Assembly: GCF_002953255.1 (NCBI RefSeq)
Contig: NZ_CP026498.1
Span: 4,706,003 to 4,754,302, forward strand
Length of the DNA stretch: 48,300 bases
Source: Streptomyces sp. CB01881
GTDB taxonomy: Bacteria; Actinomycetota; Actinomycetes; Streptomycetales; Streptomycetaceae
Reading direction: 5' to 3'
Shown: in pieces, positions 41,443 through 48,300 of the stretch
How the letters are laid out: every line of letters begins with the position of its first letter
Numbering within the stretch: position 1 is the stretch's first letter
The notes under the pieces: model-generated
Databases searched by the model: none
What the model saw: only the letters and a program-made list of their open reading frames with translations
What the model was told of the DNA's origin: nothing
Translations under genes and position numbers: made by a program

Positions 41443-41458
41443 TTGACGCCGACGTCAA
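41443..41458 (-). promoter_or_regulatory. Candidate MerR operator
   Basis: TTGACG-CCGA-CGTCAA, perfect inverted repeat, 57-72 bp before the merR start, resembling the TTGAC...GTCAA dyads of MerR-regulated promoters. One half also reads as a -35. Confidence 0.55.
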
Positions 41459-41481
41459 CGCCAGCCGGTCCGCCCGGGCTT

Positions 41482-42057
41482 CTAGTGCCGGGTGTTGTAG
41501 AAGCCGATCAGCACCGCACCCCACCAGCCGGCCTGCGAGACCAGGGCCGAAGCGGCGCCCCTGGTCAGCAGCGGGGCGGGCGGGCGGCGGTCGCCGTAGG
41601 CCGTCAGCCTGCGGTGCAGCGTGCTCGCGTACACCCCGTTGAGCGCGATCAGCAGGACGAGCCCCAGCTTCACCTGGGTCAGTCCGGAGGAGAGGTCCGG
41701 CTCCAGCATCACTCCGCTGAGCACCAGCCCGGCCAGCCCGCCCCAGACCGGGACGTGCAGCGGCGTGGTGAAGTCCACCACCTGACGCAGCGTGCGGCGG
41801 CCGAACAGCCAGAGCAGCCCGTAGTAGTCGATGGCCAGCACCGCGCCCAGGCCCACCACCAGGGCCGCCAGGTGCAGGAACAGTGCGACCGTGTGCAGCG
41901 CCGGGTCGGCGTGCAGGTGCCCGGCGGTCCAGGCGCTGGCGGCCCAGAGCAGGCAGACGGCCGCGGCCGCGGCGCCGACCCGCAGTCTGCGCTGGACGTC
42001 GTCCGTGACAGCCGCGGCTCCCCCCTGGGCCCGGACGGTGAGGTGACGCTTGGACAT
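41482..42057 (-). CDS. Membrane protein of unknown function, iron-box promoter
   Basis: A 191-aa protein with about five transmembrane helices (~29-48, 57-80, 92-115, 121-140, and the C-terminal end). Several histidines lie near helix ends (HLHADPALHT, FLHLAA, TPLHVP), a pattern that can bind metal or heme, but no family is recognised. ATG 42057 (MSKRHLTVRA) is used; a longer frame upstream crosses the promoter. An iron box (42103-42117) lies in its promoter, so iron-dependent repression by a DmdR/IdeR-type regulator is expected. Stop is 24 bp beyond the MerR operator, in the same direction. Confidence 0.7.
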   Translation of the reverse strand: MSKRHLTVRAQGGAAAVTDDVQRRLRVGAAAAAVCLLWAASAWTAGHLHADPALHTVALFLHLAALVVGLGAVLAIDYYGLLWLFGRRTLRQVVDFTTPLHVPVWGGLAGLVLSGVMLEPDLSSGLTQVKLGLVLLIALNGVYASTLHRRLTAYGDRRPPAPLLTRGAASALVSQAGWWGAVLIGFYNTRH

Positions 42058-42102
42058 GATGGTGCTCCGCGATCGGGGGAGGTAAAGGGCGGACAAGCAA
42101 GG

Positions 42103-42117
42103 GTAGGTTTCCCTAAC
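42103..42117 (-). promoter_or_regulatory. Iron box (DmdR/IdeR-type operator)
   Basis: Minus strand GTTAGGGAAACCTAC agrees with the core GTTAGGCTAACCTAA of the actinobacterial iron box at 12 of 15 bases. A TTGACG -35 (42133-42128) lies 17 bp from AAACCT, so the box overlaps the spacer and -10, ideal for repression. Confidence 0.65.
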
Positions 42118-42232
42118 TTCGTTTCGCCGTCAACTTTCGGCCACCAGGACATCGATCCGGCCATGAAGCGACCGCCGCCGCCACTCCGGACCCGGCCGGT
42201 GCCCCTGCTCCCCCACCCGGCAGGATGGGGCC

Positions 42233-43003
42233 ATGGATCTCGGACTGAAGGACAAGGTGTACGTGGTCACCGGCGCCACCCGGGGCCTCGGCTTCGCGGC
42301 CGCCCGGGAGCTGGCCGCCGACGGGGCCCGGGTGCTGGTCAGCGGCCGGAGCGAGGAGTCCGTGGACGCCGCCGTCACCGCGCTCGACGCCCTCGGCGGC
42401 CCCGGGGCCGCGCACGGCCTGGTGGCCGACAACTCCGCCCCCGGGACCGCCGACCGCCTGCTCACGGCGGCCGTCGAACGCTTCGGCCGGCTGGACGGCG
42501 TGCTGATCAGCGTCGGCGGCCCGCAGGCCGGCCCGGTGACGACCGTCCCCGAGGAGGCCTGGCGCGACGCCTTCGAATCGGTCTTCCTGGGCGCCCTGCG
42601 CATCGCCCGCGCCGCGGCCGGCGCGCTCGGCGAAGGCGGCGTGATCGGCTTCGTGCTCTCCGGCTCGGTCCGCCAGCCGATCCCCGGCCTCGGCGTCTCG
42701 AACGGCCTGCGGCCCGGCCTCGCGATGGCCGCCAAGTCGCTCGCCGACGAGCTGGGACCGCGCGGCATCCGGGTGGTCGGGCTGCTCCCGGCCCGGATCG
42801 ACACCGACCGGGTGCGCGAACTGGACACCCTCGGCGGCGACCCCGATGCGGCCCGCGCCCAGCACAGCGCCGCCATCCCGCTCGGCCGCTACGGTACCCC
42901 GGAGGAGTTCGGCAAGGTCGCCGCCTTCCTGCTCTCCCCCGCCGCCTCCTACCTGACCGGCGTGATGGTGCCGGTCGACGGCGGCGCCCTGCGCACCCTC
43001 TGA
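42233..43003 (+). CDS. Atypical SDR-family oxidoreductase
   Basis: A 256-aa short-chain dehydrogenase/reductase with the Rossmann TGATRGLG (13-20) but two departures: the NNAG position reads ISVGGP (91-96), and the catalytic Tyr of YxxxK is Ala164 before Lys168 (SNGLRPGLAMAAK). Ser143 is retained, and C-terminal TGVMVPVDGG is standard. A subgroup of SDRs with SN-x-x-R in this place is known; their chemistry may differ or be absent. ATG 42233 stands 7 bp after CAGGAT, so it is probably leaderless. Stop is 19 bp from the convergent AmaP-like gene. Confidence 0.85.
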   Translation: MDLGLKDKVYVVTGATRGLGFAAARELAADGARVLVSGRSEESVDAAVTALDALGGPGAAHGLVADNSAPGTADRLLTAAVERFGRLDGVLISVGGPQAGPVTTVPEEAWRDAFESVFLGALRIARAAAGALGEGGVIGFVLSGSVRQPIPGLGVSNGLRPGLAMAAKSLADELGPRGIRVVGLLPARIDTDRVRELDTLGGDPDAARAQHSAAIPLGRYGTPEEFGKVAAFLLSPAASYLTGVMVPVDGGALRTL

Positions 43004-43021
43004 CCGGCCGGCCCCGCCGGG

Positions 43022-43660
43022 CTACCGCACCCGCGGGTGCTTGCGCCGGCCACCGCGCCCCGGGGCGGCCGGCTTCGCCGCCACCACCCGTACGCGCAGG
43101 TCGGCGGGCAGCTCGGCGAGGCCGAGGCTGGTCCGGGCGTCGGTGCGCGGGCCGGTCTCGAAGTGCTCGACCAGCGCCGCCGGATCGCCCCCGGGGGTCA
43201 GCCGCACGGCGGCGCGCAGCCGCGGGTGCCGCGGGCCCCGGACCAGGTGGACGTCGGCCCGGTCGACCTCCGGGAGCGCGACCGCGCCGGTCTCCAGCAC
43301 CTCCTCCAGCGCCCGGCTGCGCAGCCGCAGCCGCAGCCCGGACGCACCGGGTGTGGGCACGCCGACGGTCGCCGGGCCGCTGCGCCGCAGCTGCGCGAAG
43401 AGCCACCAGGCCGCGCCGGCCACCACGACGACCAGCCCCCCGATCACGGCGGGCCACCACCAGCCCTGGTCGGACCAGTGGGTCCGCGACTCGACGCTGA
43501 CCACCGGCTGGTCCGGCGAGGTGAGCGGCCACCAGCCCGGCGGGTCCACGCCCAGCCGCCCGTACAGGTCGAGGCCGCCCGCCAGGACCAGCACCCCGAC
43601 GGCGAACAGCACCAGCCCGGCCACCCCGAGCAGCACACGGTTGACCGTGGTCCGGCTCAT
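43022..43660 (-). CDS. Alkaline shock response membrane anchor-like protein (AmaP)
   Basis: A 212-aa protein with two N-terminal helices (TVNRVLLGVAGLVLFAVGVLVLAGG and WWWPAVIGGLVVVVAGAAWWLFAQL) and a soluble C-terminal domain (~100-205, TGAVALPEVDRADVHLVRG, LRAAVRLTPGGD) with an Arg/Lys end. Anchors Asp23-type proteins to the membrane in Staphylococcus; here it is the last gene of the Asp23 operon. The ATG overlaps the stop of the DUF6286 gene by 4 nt. Its length and layout are as in actinobacterial AmaP. Confidence 0.8.
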   Translation of the reverse strand: MSRTTVNRVLLGVAGLVLFAVGVLVLAGGLDLYGRLGVDPPGWWPLTSPDQPVVSVESRTHWSDQGWWWPAVIGGLVVVVAGAAWWLFAQLRRSGPATVGVPTPGASGLRLRLRSRALEEVLETGAVALPEVDRADVHLVRGPRHPRLRAAVRLTPGGDPAALVEHFETGPRTDARTSLGLAELPADLRVRVVAAKPAAPGRGGRRKHPRVR

Positions 43661-44559
43661 CCCGCCCCTCCCGCCCCGGACGCTCCGGCGTCCCGCGTAC
43701 CGCCCTGCGCGCCGTTCTGTGCGCCGTTCTGTGCGCCGTTCTGTGCGCTCTCCTCCGCGCCCGCTGCCGTACCCGCCTGCGTTCCGGCCCCCGTGCTGGA
43801 CCCCACGCCGACCTCTGCCCCGGTCCCCGCACCGGACCCCACGCCCGCCGGCCCACCCGTCTCCCCGTCCGCCGCCGCACCCGTCCCCGCACCGGCACCG
43901 GCACCGGCCGCCGCACCCGTATCCGCACCCGTGTCCGCACCCGCATCCGCATCGCCACGGCGCGCACGGCCGCGCCCGGTCCGCACGTCGAGCCGGAGCG
44001 GCCGGGCCAGGGTGACCCGCGCCAGCTCCTCCCGCAGCTGCCGCTGCACGCTGGCCGGGTCGGCCGGCCCCCGGAGGAGGATCTTCACCCGGCGGCGGTT
44101 GATCCGCAGGGTGAGGTGCTCGACGCCCGGCAGCCCGGCGGCCCGGTCGAGCAGCAGGGTGCCCACACCGGCCCGGTCGATGGCGGCGGCGGTGTCGCCG
44201 TGCGGGCGCAACGACAGCCAGCGGCGCAGCCCGGGGGCGAACGCGAGCCAGAGCAGCCAGGCCCCGAGCAGGGCGGCGGCCCCGGCACCGAGCAGGACCC
44301 AGGGGTCGTCCAGGTGGCGGGTGGCCAGTTCGTCGGCGATCTCGGCGCGCCAGCGGCGGGCGGAGTGGCCGGTGCGCACGGCGATCACGTCGTAGAGCAG
44401 GGCCACGCCGAACACCAGCACCACGGTGGCGACCACCACCGCGGCGAACGTGCGCGGGGCCCGCAGCCGGGGCACGTTCACCACCTCGGGCTCGGGCGGT
44501 TCGGCCGTCGGCTCCACCCGCGGGGCTTCCGGCGGGGCTTCCGGCGGCCGCTCGGTCAT
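43657..44559 (-). CDS. DUF6286-type membrane protein with repetitive Ala/Gly/Thr tail
   Basis: A 300-aa protein. A Pro/Glu-rich N-terminus precedes helix one (~38-60, TFAAVVVATVVLVFGVALLYDVI) and helix two (~86-107). A soluble domain (~115-198, RRWLSLRPHGDTAAAIDRAGVGTLLLDRAAGLPGVEHLTLRINRRR; key part RAGVGTLLLDRA) follows, typical of DUF6286. The last ~100 residues are low complexity (AGAGAGTG-like), with three exact NGAQ repeats encoded by a 12-bp tandem repeat (43709-43744). ATG 44559 overlaps the upstream Asp23-like stop by 4 nt. Function unknown, envelope-related by context. Confidence 0.8.
   Translation of the reverse strand: MTERPPEAPPEAPRVEPTAEPPEPEVVNVPRLRAPRTFAAVVVATVVLVFGVALLYDVIAVRTGHSARRWRAEIADELATRHLDDPWVLLGAGAAALLGAWLLWLAFAPGLRRWLSLRPHGDTAAAIDRAGVGTLLLDRAAGLPGVEHLTLRINRRRVKILLRGPADPASVQRQLREELARVTLARPLRLDVRTGRGRARRGDADAGADTGADTGAAAGAGAGAGTGAAADGETGGPAGVGSGAGTGAEVGVGSSTGAGTQAGTAAGAEESAQNGAQNGAQNGAQGGTRDAGASGAGGAG
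43709..43744. repeat. 12-bp tandem repeat within DUF6286 gene, 3 units
   Basis: GCGCCGTTCTGT at 43709, 43721 and 43733, in frame, encoding an (NGAQ)n tail repeat; copy-number changes would keep the frame. Confidence 0.95.
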
Positions 44560-44915
44560 CCCGCTCCCCTCGGCACCAGCTTCTCCACGACCACCACCAC
44601 CTCGCTGACGCGGGTCCCGGTCAGCCCGCGGACCTGGGCGGTGACCCGGTCGCGGACGGCGCGGGCGAGCGCGGCGAAGTCGGCGGGGAAGGGCAGGTCG
44701 ACGGCGACGTGGACGAGGACGGTGGAGCCGGGCGTGGAGACGGACACCTTCGGCGGACCTCCCCGCTCGGCCCGGCCGCGCCAGGCGTCGGCGAGTGCGT
44801 CGCGGGCGGCCCGGGCGGCGATCCGGGCGTAGACCCGGTCGGCGATCCGCAGCCGGCCGCGGGCGCCGGGCTCGCGCCGGCGGACGCCGGAGGGGGACGG
44901 GGTGAGGGCCGCCAT
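44556..44915 (-). CDS. Asp23-like / Gls24-related envelope stress protein (second copy)
   Basis: A 119-aa protein. Residues ~20-110 (RGRLRIADRVYARIAARAARDALADAW, STVLVHVAVDLPFPADFAALARAVRDRVTAQVRGLTGTRVSEVVVVVEKL; key parts VYARIAARAA and VLVHVAVDLPFPADF) have the beta-alpha pattern of Asp23/Gls24. Its start overlaps the DUF2273 stop by 1 nt (TGATG), and its stop overlaps DUF6286. Within the operon it is a divergent paralogue of the 169-aa Asp23 protein. Probably part of a membrane-attached Asp23 assembly. Confidence 0.75.
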   Translation of the reverse strand: MAALTPSPSGVRRREPGARGRLRIADRVYARIAARAARDALADAWRGRAERGGPPKVSVSTPGSTVLVHVAVDLPFPADFAALARAVRDRVTAQVRGLTGTRVSEVVVVVEKLVPRGAG

Positions 44916-45106
44916 CAACGGTGCCGGTCGCGGCCGCGCAGCAGGTCGCCGAGTTCGCCGAGTTCGATGTCGCCCTCCAGCAGCCTTCCGGCCACGAAGC
45001 CGACCACGCCCAGCGCGGCCACCAGTAGGAACGCCGCGAATCCGCCGAAATAGCCGGCGAAGCCGAGGGCCATACCCACCACCAGGCCGATGAGGGCCAG
45101 GTTCAT
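44915..45106 (-). CDS. DUF2273-like small membrane protein
   Basis: A 63-aa protein with two transmembrane helices (NLALIGLVVGMALGFAGYFGG and FAAFLLVAALGVVGFVAGRLL; glycine-rich) and an acidic-then-basic end (GDIELGELGDLLRGRDRHR). DUF2273 small proteins accompany Asp23 genes and may anchor them (family knowledge). ATG 45106 follows GGTGGAG; an upstream in-frame GTG (45115) adds three residues. Follows the main Asp23 gene by 72 bp. Confidence 0.85.
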   Translation of the reverse strand: MNLALIGLVVGMALGFAGYFGGFAAFLLVAALGVVGFVAGRLLEGDIELGELGDLLRGRDRHR

Positions 45107-45178
45107 CCGCTCCACCTCGTCTTCCGCTGCTTCCCCGCCGCGCGGGCTGCCCCGACCCCGCCACCTCGACGCGGGCCG

Positions 45179-45688
45179 CTACCTCAGCTTCGGCCTCTGG
45201 CCGGAGGAGGGGGTCTCCTCTTCCTCCTCCTCGACGTCAGGCTCGTCGGGGAGGTGGACGTCGTTGACCGCGATGTTGACCTCGACCACTTCCAGGCCGG
45301 TCATCCGCTCGACGGCGTCGATGATGTTCTCCCGCACCTGGCGGGCCAGGTCGGGGATGACCACGCCGTACTCGACGACCAGGGCGATGTCGATGGCGGT
45401 CTGCTTCTCCCCGACCTCGGCCTTGATGCCGCGCCCGATGCTGGACTTGCCGCCGGGCACCCGGTCGCGCATCGCCCCGAAGGTCCGGGAGAGGCCCGAG
45501 CCGAGGGCGTGGATGCCGGAGACCTCACGGGCGGCCATGCCGGCGATCTTCTCGACCACGCCGACGGCCAGCGCGGTGCGGCCGCGCTCACCGAGGGGCT
45601 TGCTGCTGTCGCTGCTGGAGGGCGTCGCGGCAGCAGGGGCGGTCGAGGGGTTCTTGTGCAGGGTGGCGGGCGTCGGAGTGTCAGGCAT
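45179..45688 (-). CDS. Asp23/Gls24 family envelope stress response protein
   Basis: A 169-aa protein. A disordered Ala/Pro/Ser-rich N-terminus (~1-35), the Asp23 domain (~36-150: VVEKIAGMAAREVSGIHALG, VGEKQTAIDIALVVEYGVVIPDLARQVRENIIDAVERMTGLEVVEVNIAVNDVHLPD; key parts GMAAREVSGI and TGLEVVEVNI), and an acidic Glu-rich tail (EEEEEE). Gls24/Asp23 proteins are abundant envelope-associated proteins induced by alkaline or envelope stress. First gene of the five-gene operon. A TATAGC -10-like site is at 45721-45716 with ATG 45688 and GGGAGAAG upstream. Confidence 0.92.
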   Translation of the reverse strand: MPDTPTPATLHKNPSTAPAAATPSSSDSSKPLGERGRTALAVGVVEKIAGMAAREVSGIHALGSGLSRTFGAMRDRVPGGKSSIGRGIKAEVGEKQTAIDIALVVEYGVVIPDLARQVRENIIDAVERMTGLEVVEVNIAVNDVHLPDEPDVEEEEEETPSSGQRPKLR

Positions 45689-45764
45689 GGGCGCTTCTCC
45701 CGTCGTACGGCTCCAGCTATATCGCAAATCGCTCTAACTCTGGCATTTCGCCACGATTCCCGCC

Positions 45765-45825
45765 CCCGGAGAGCCGCCTCGTGCAGGCCCCGCCCGCGCA
45801 GGCCCCGCCCCGGAGAGCCGCCTCG
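45765..45825. repeat. 17-bp direct repeats with nested 12-bp repeats
   Basis: CCCGGAGAGCCGCCTCG occurs at 45765-45781 and 45809-45825; between them GCAGGCCCCGCC occurs twice (45783-45794, 45798-45809). Non-coding, between the asp23 promoter and the enoyl-CoA hydratase terminator. Confidence 0.85.
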
Positions 45826-45838
45826 CGGGGGCGGGAAC

Positions 45839-45886
45839 GCCGAAGGCCCGGCTCGCGGGGGCACCCCCGCGGGCCGGGCCTTCGGC
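45839..45886 (-). terminator. Terminator of the enoyl-CoA hydratase gene
   Basis: Long GC hairpin: 14-bp outer stem (45839-45852 with 45873-45886) and inner GCGGGGG/CCCCCGC arms, 14 nt past the stop. Confidence 0.88.
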
Positions 45887-45899
45887 AGTGGGCCGGCGG

Positions 45900-46706
45900 T
45901 CAGTCGCCGATGCCGGCCAGGTCGCGCAGCCGGCGGGCCTGGGCCACCCGCTCGGCCGACCGCTGCTCGTCGTACGAGCGGCTGCCCGCCCCCCGGAGCA
46001 GCGCCTTGGTCTCGATGACGGCGCTGCGCGGCGCGGCCAGCAGTGCGGCGGCGAGGTCACGGGCGGCGCCGTCGAGCTCCTCGGCGGGGACGGCCAGGTT
46101 GGCCAGGCCGGTGGCGGCGGCCTCCTCGGCGCCGACCCAGCGGCCGGTGGCGCAGATCTCCAGCGCCCGGGCGTAGCCGACCAGATCGGTGAGCGGCTTG
46201 GTGCCCGCCAGGTCGGGGACGAGGCCGAGCGAGGTCTCCTTCATGGAGAACTGGACGTCCTCGGCGACGACGCGCAGGTCGCAGCCGAGGGCGAGCTGGA
46301 AGCCGGCACCGACGGCGTGGCCCTGGACGGCGGCGATGGAGACCAGGTCGGGGCGGCGCCACCAGGAGAAGGCCTCCTGGTAGGAGGCGATGGTGTCGTC
46401 GAGGTCCTTGTCCTCGGCGGCGGCCAGCTGGAGGAAGGTGCGCTCGCCGGGGATGCCCTCGGCGGTGAACATCGCGCGGTCCAGGCCGGCCGAGAAGGAG
46501 ACGCCCTCGGCGCGCAGCAGCACCACCCGGACGCTGCCCGGCAGCCGGCGACCGGCCTCGGTCAGGGCACGCCACATCGCGGGGGACTGGGCGTTGCGCC
46601 GCTTGGGCTGACAGAGGGTGACGACGGCAAGCTCGCCGTCGATCTCCAGGCGGACGCCGTCCTGCTCCCAGCTCGGAGCCTGCGGGTCGGTGACGGGGGC
46701 GGTCAT
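45900..46706 (-). CDS. Enoyl-CoA hydratase/isomerase (crotonase) family protein
   Basis: A 268-aa crotonase-fold protein. Oxyanion-hole segments FSAGLDRAMF and VQGHAVGAGF are present. Of the two catalytic glutamates of classical hydratases, the first (in GGGCEL) reads Gln137 (AGFQLALGCD), while the second is kept as Glu157 (FSMKETSLGLVPDLAGT). It may therefore act as an isomerase or another crotonase-type reaction rather than a hydratase; substrate unknown. ATG 46706 follows GGAGGT; the longer frame upstream has no family support. Monocistronic. Confidence 0.9.
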   Translation of the reverse strand: MTAPVTDPQAPSWEQDGVRLEIDGELAVVTLCQPKRRNAQSPAMWRALTEAGRRLPGSVRVVLLRAEGVSFSAGLDRAMFTAEGIPGERTFLQLAAAEDKDLDDTIASYQEAFSWWRRPDLVSIAAVQGHAVGAGFQLALGCDLRVVAEDVQFSMKETSLGLVPDLAGTKPLTDLVGYARALEICATGRWVGAEEAAATGLANLAVPAEELDGAARDLAAALLAAPRSAVIETKALLRGAGSRSYDEQRSAERVAQARRLRDLAGIGD

Positions 46707-46937
46707 GCGGGGACCTCCGGTGGCGGGGGACTTGGCTACCGGAGAGTAACAAACCTGGGCGCGCAGCGGCAGGGCGTCGGCGCACGACATCGCGAAAGGA
46801 AGGGAGGCGCCGGCCTGCGGCGCGGGCGGGCATGACGATCGGCGGCCGGTTCGCACGGGCCGGGGGCGGACGACCAACTGTCGTCCCCCCGGTCGGCGCC
46901 CTGCCGCCGAGTCATCCGCCGATGGACTGACGGACCG

Positions 46938-47171
46938 TCAGGAGCTGGCTCCAGCAGTAGCTTTGTTCTTGCCCCGCGTGGCACCGCCGCGGCCCCGGAG
47001 GATCACTCCGGACTCGCTCAGCATCCGGTGCACGAAGCCGTACGAACGACCGGTCTCCTCCGCGAGAGCGCGAATGCTCGCCCCGGAGTCGTACTTCTTC
47101 TTGAGATCGGCCGCGAGCTTCTCACGCGCGGCACCGGTCACCCGGCTGCCCTTTTTCAGAGTCTCGGCCAC
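46938..47171 (-). CDS. Small helix-turn-helix DNA-binding protein
   Basis: A 77-aa, strongly basic protein: VAETLKKGSRVTGAAREKLAADLKKKYDSG, then a resolvase/Hin-like helix-turn-helix ASIRALAEETGRSYGFVHRML (~31-51; key part GRSYGFVHRML), and a Gly/Arg/Lys-rich end. I know this as a highly conserved streptomycete protein of unknown role. GTG 47171 with GAGGAGG upstream is chosen over the longer frame start at 47297. No partner gene is adjacent; nucleoid or regulator function is inference. Confidence 0.8.
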   Translation of the reverse strand: MAETLKKGSRVTGAAREKLAADLKKKYDSGASIRALAEETGRSYGFVHRMLSESGVILRGRGGATRGKNKATAGASS

Positions 47172-47498
47172 CCGTGCCTCCTCGTAGCGTTGCTCGGTCA
47201 GATTCCCATGATCACCCATCCACAGCGTCCTGGCCACCCATTCGACAAGGTCGATGTCGGGAATGCGTGGTCCGCCGGTGGTGATCCGAGCGCACAAGGG
47301 CGCTCACGCAGAGTGCGCGCCCCCGGGGCGATTGCGCCATCCGGCGCGAAAGGGCTGATCAGCAGCGTCGGCCCGACCACGATCGAGTGGCGGGCCGACG
47401 GAAGCTCCTCAAACGGAATCCGGGACCTCTTCATTCCCGGACACGCCGTAAGGACTGGTTTTTCTGGTCCAAAGAGAGGACCCGATGTCTACTTCAGG
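47172..47498. promoter_or_regulatory. Region between ABC-F stop and HTH gene
   Basis: A 327-bp stretch without a credible gene. It contains the hairpin at 47366-47400 (10-bp GC arms with a near-complementary interior and one bulge), suited to terminate the ABC-F gene. The 47401-47498 part is less GC-rich and shows a TTTTT run (47459-47463). The promoter of the HTH gene is expected between 47172 and 47365, but I cannot define it. Confidence 0.5.
47366..47400 (-). terminator. Terminator of the ABC-F gene
   Basis: CGTCGGCCCG (47366-47375) pairs with CGGGCCGACG (47391-47400); the interior ACCAC / GTGG extends the stem with one bulged A. It is 99 nt past the stop. Confidence 0.65.

Positions 47499-48300
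<802 letters not shown>

Noticed and set aside
47198..47434. 78-codon minus-strand frame upstream of the HTH gene
   Set aside because: Overlaps the ABC-F terminator hairpin and lacks codon bias; no ribosome-binding site that I can see.

Overview
The window is a stretch of chromosome from a high-GC actinomycete, almost certainly a Streptomycetaceae member (Streptomyces or Kitasatospora). Evidence for this includes GC-rich third codon positions throughout, GTG/TTG starts, leaderless promoters, long perfect GC hairpins as terminators, and lineage-typical genes: the SGM_5486-type micropeptide beside a CynX/NimT transporter, the fabG-fabI pair with an InhA-type reductase, an FHA-FHA-ABC transporter, and an Asp23/AmaP/DUF6286 envelope cluster. 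I see no tRNA genes, CRISPR arrays, insertion sequences or prophage. This looks like core chromosome with a few accessory-looking genes.

Layout. 1-611: leader and promoter region of a 16S rRNA operon read leftward (16S itself starts just beyond the left edge), then the tyrS terminator. 0.6-8.9 kb: tyrS, an HNH protein, a Gly/Tyr/Gln-rich membrane PQQ-propeller protein, a carbinolamine dehydratase, a zinc-ribbon micro-ORF (DUF1272), a TauE-type transporter, the nfeD-SPFH pair and an orphan ABC ATPase. 9-12.3 kb: a conserved hypothetical with an apparent frameshift at its start, a HTH-like protein, and a GAF histidine kinase with its response regulator. 12.4-19.7 kb: FHA-ABC transporter (Rv1747-like), serB, a SixA-like phosphatase, SGM_5486 micropeptide + MFS transporter, and a divergent FadR/GntR regulator with a perfect palindrome over the MFS promoter.

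20.0-23.6 kb: a compact three-gene plus-strand operon (WXG100/ESAT-6-like small protein, a 722-aa protein with a WXG-like N-terminus, and a single-pass membrane protein), the best candidate in the window for an undescribed system. 23.7-30.5 kb: fabG-fabI, a metallo-beta-lactamase-fold hydrolase, tldD-tldE, and kptA. 30.6-34.6 kb: DUF3099 protein, small Cys/His protein, moaA, and the acetate symporter pair (DUF485-actP) preceded by a CRP-type operator. 35-40.6 kb: a secreted propeller-like protein, a zinc alcohol dehydrogenase, a DnaQ-type exonuclease with a BRCT-like tail, and SURF1. 40.6-48.3 kb: merR-thioredoxin pair with an operator, a membrane protein with an iron box in its promoter, an atypical SDR, the five-gene Asp23/AmaP operon, an enoyl-CoA hydratase-like protein, a 77-aa HTH protein, and the C-terminal half of an ABC-F ATPase running off the right edge.

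The gene set mixes housekeeping (translation, fatty-acid synthesis, serine and Moco biosynthesis, cytochrome oxidase assembly) with envelope functions (FHA-ABC, SPFH/NfeD, Asp23/AmaP, WXG operon). Several operator-like sites give specific regulatory hypotheses: CRP at actP, an iron box at a membrane gene, a FadR-type palindrome at an MFS gene and a MerR dyad. All functions are inferred from sequence reading only; no database search was run.
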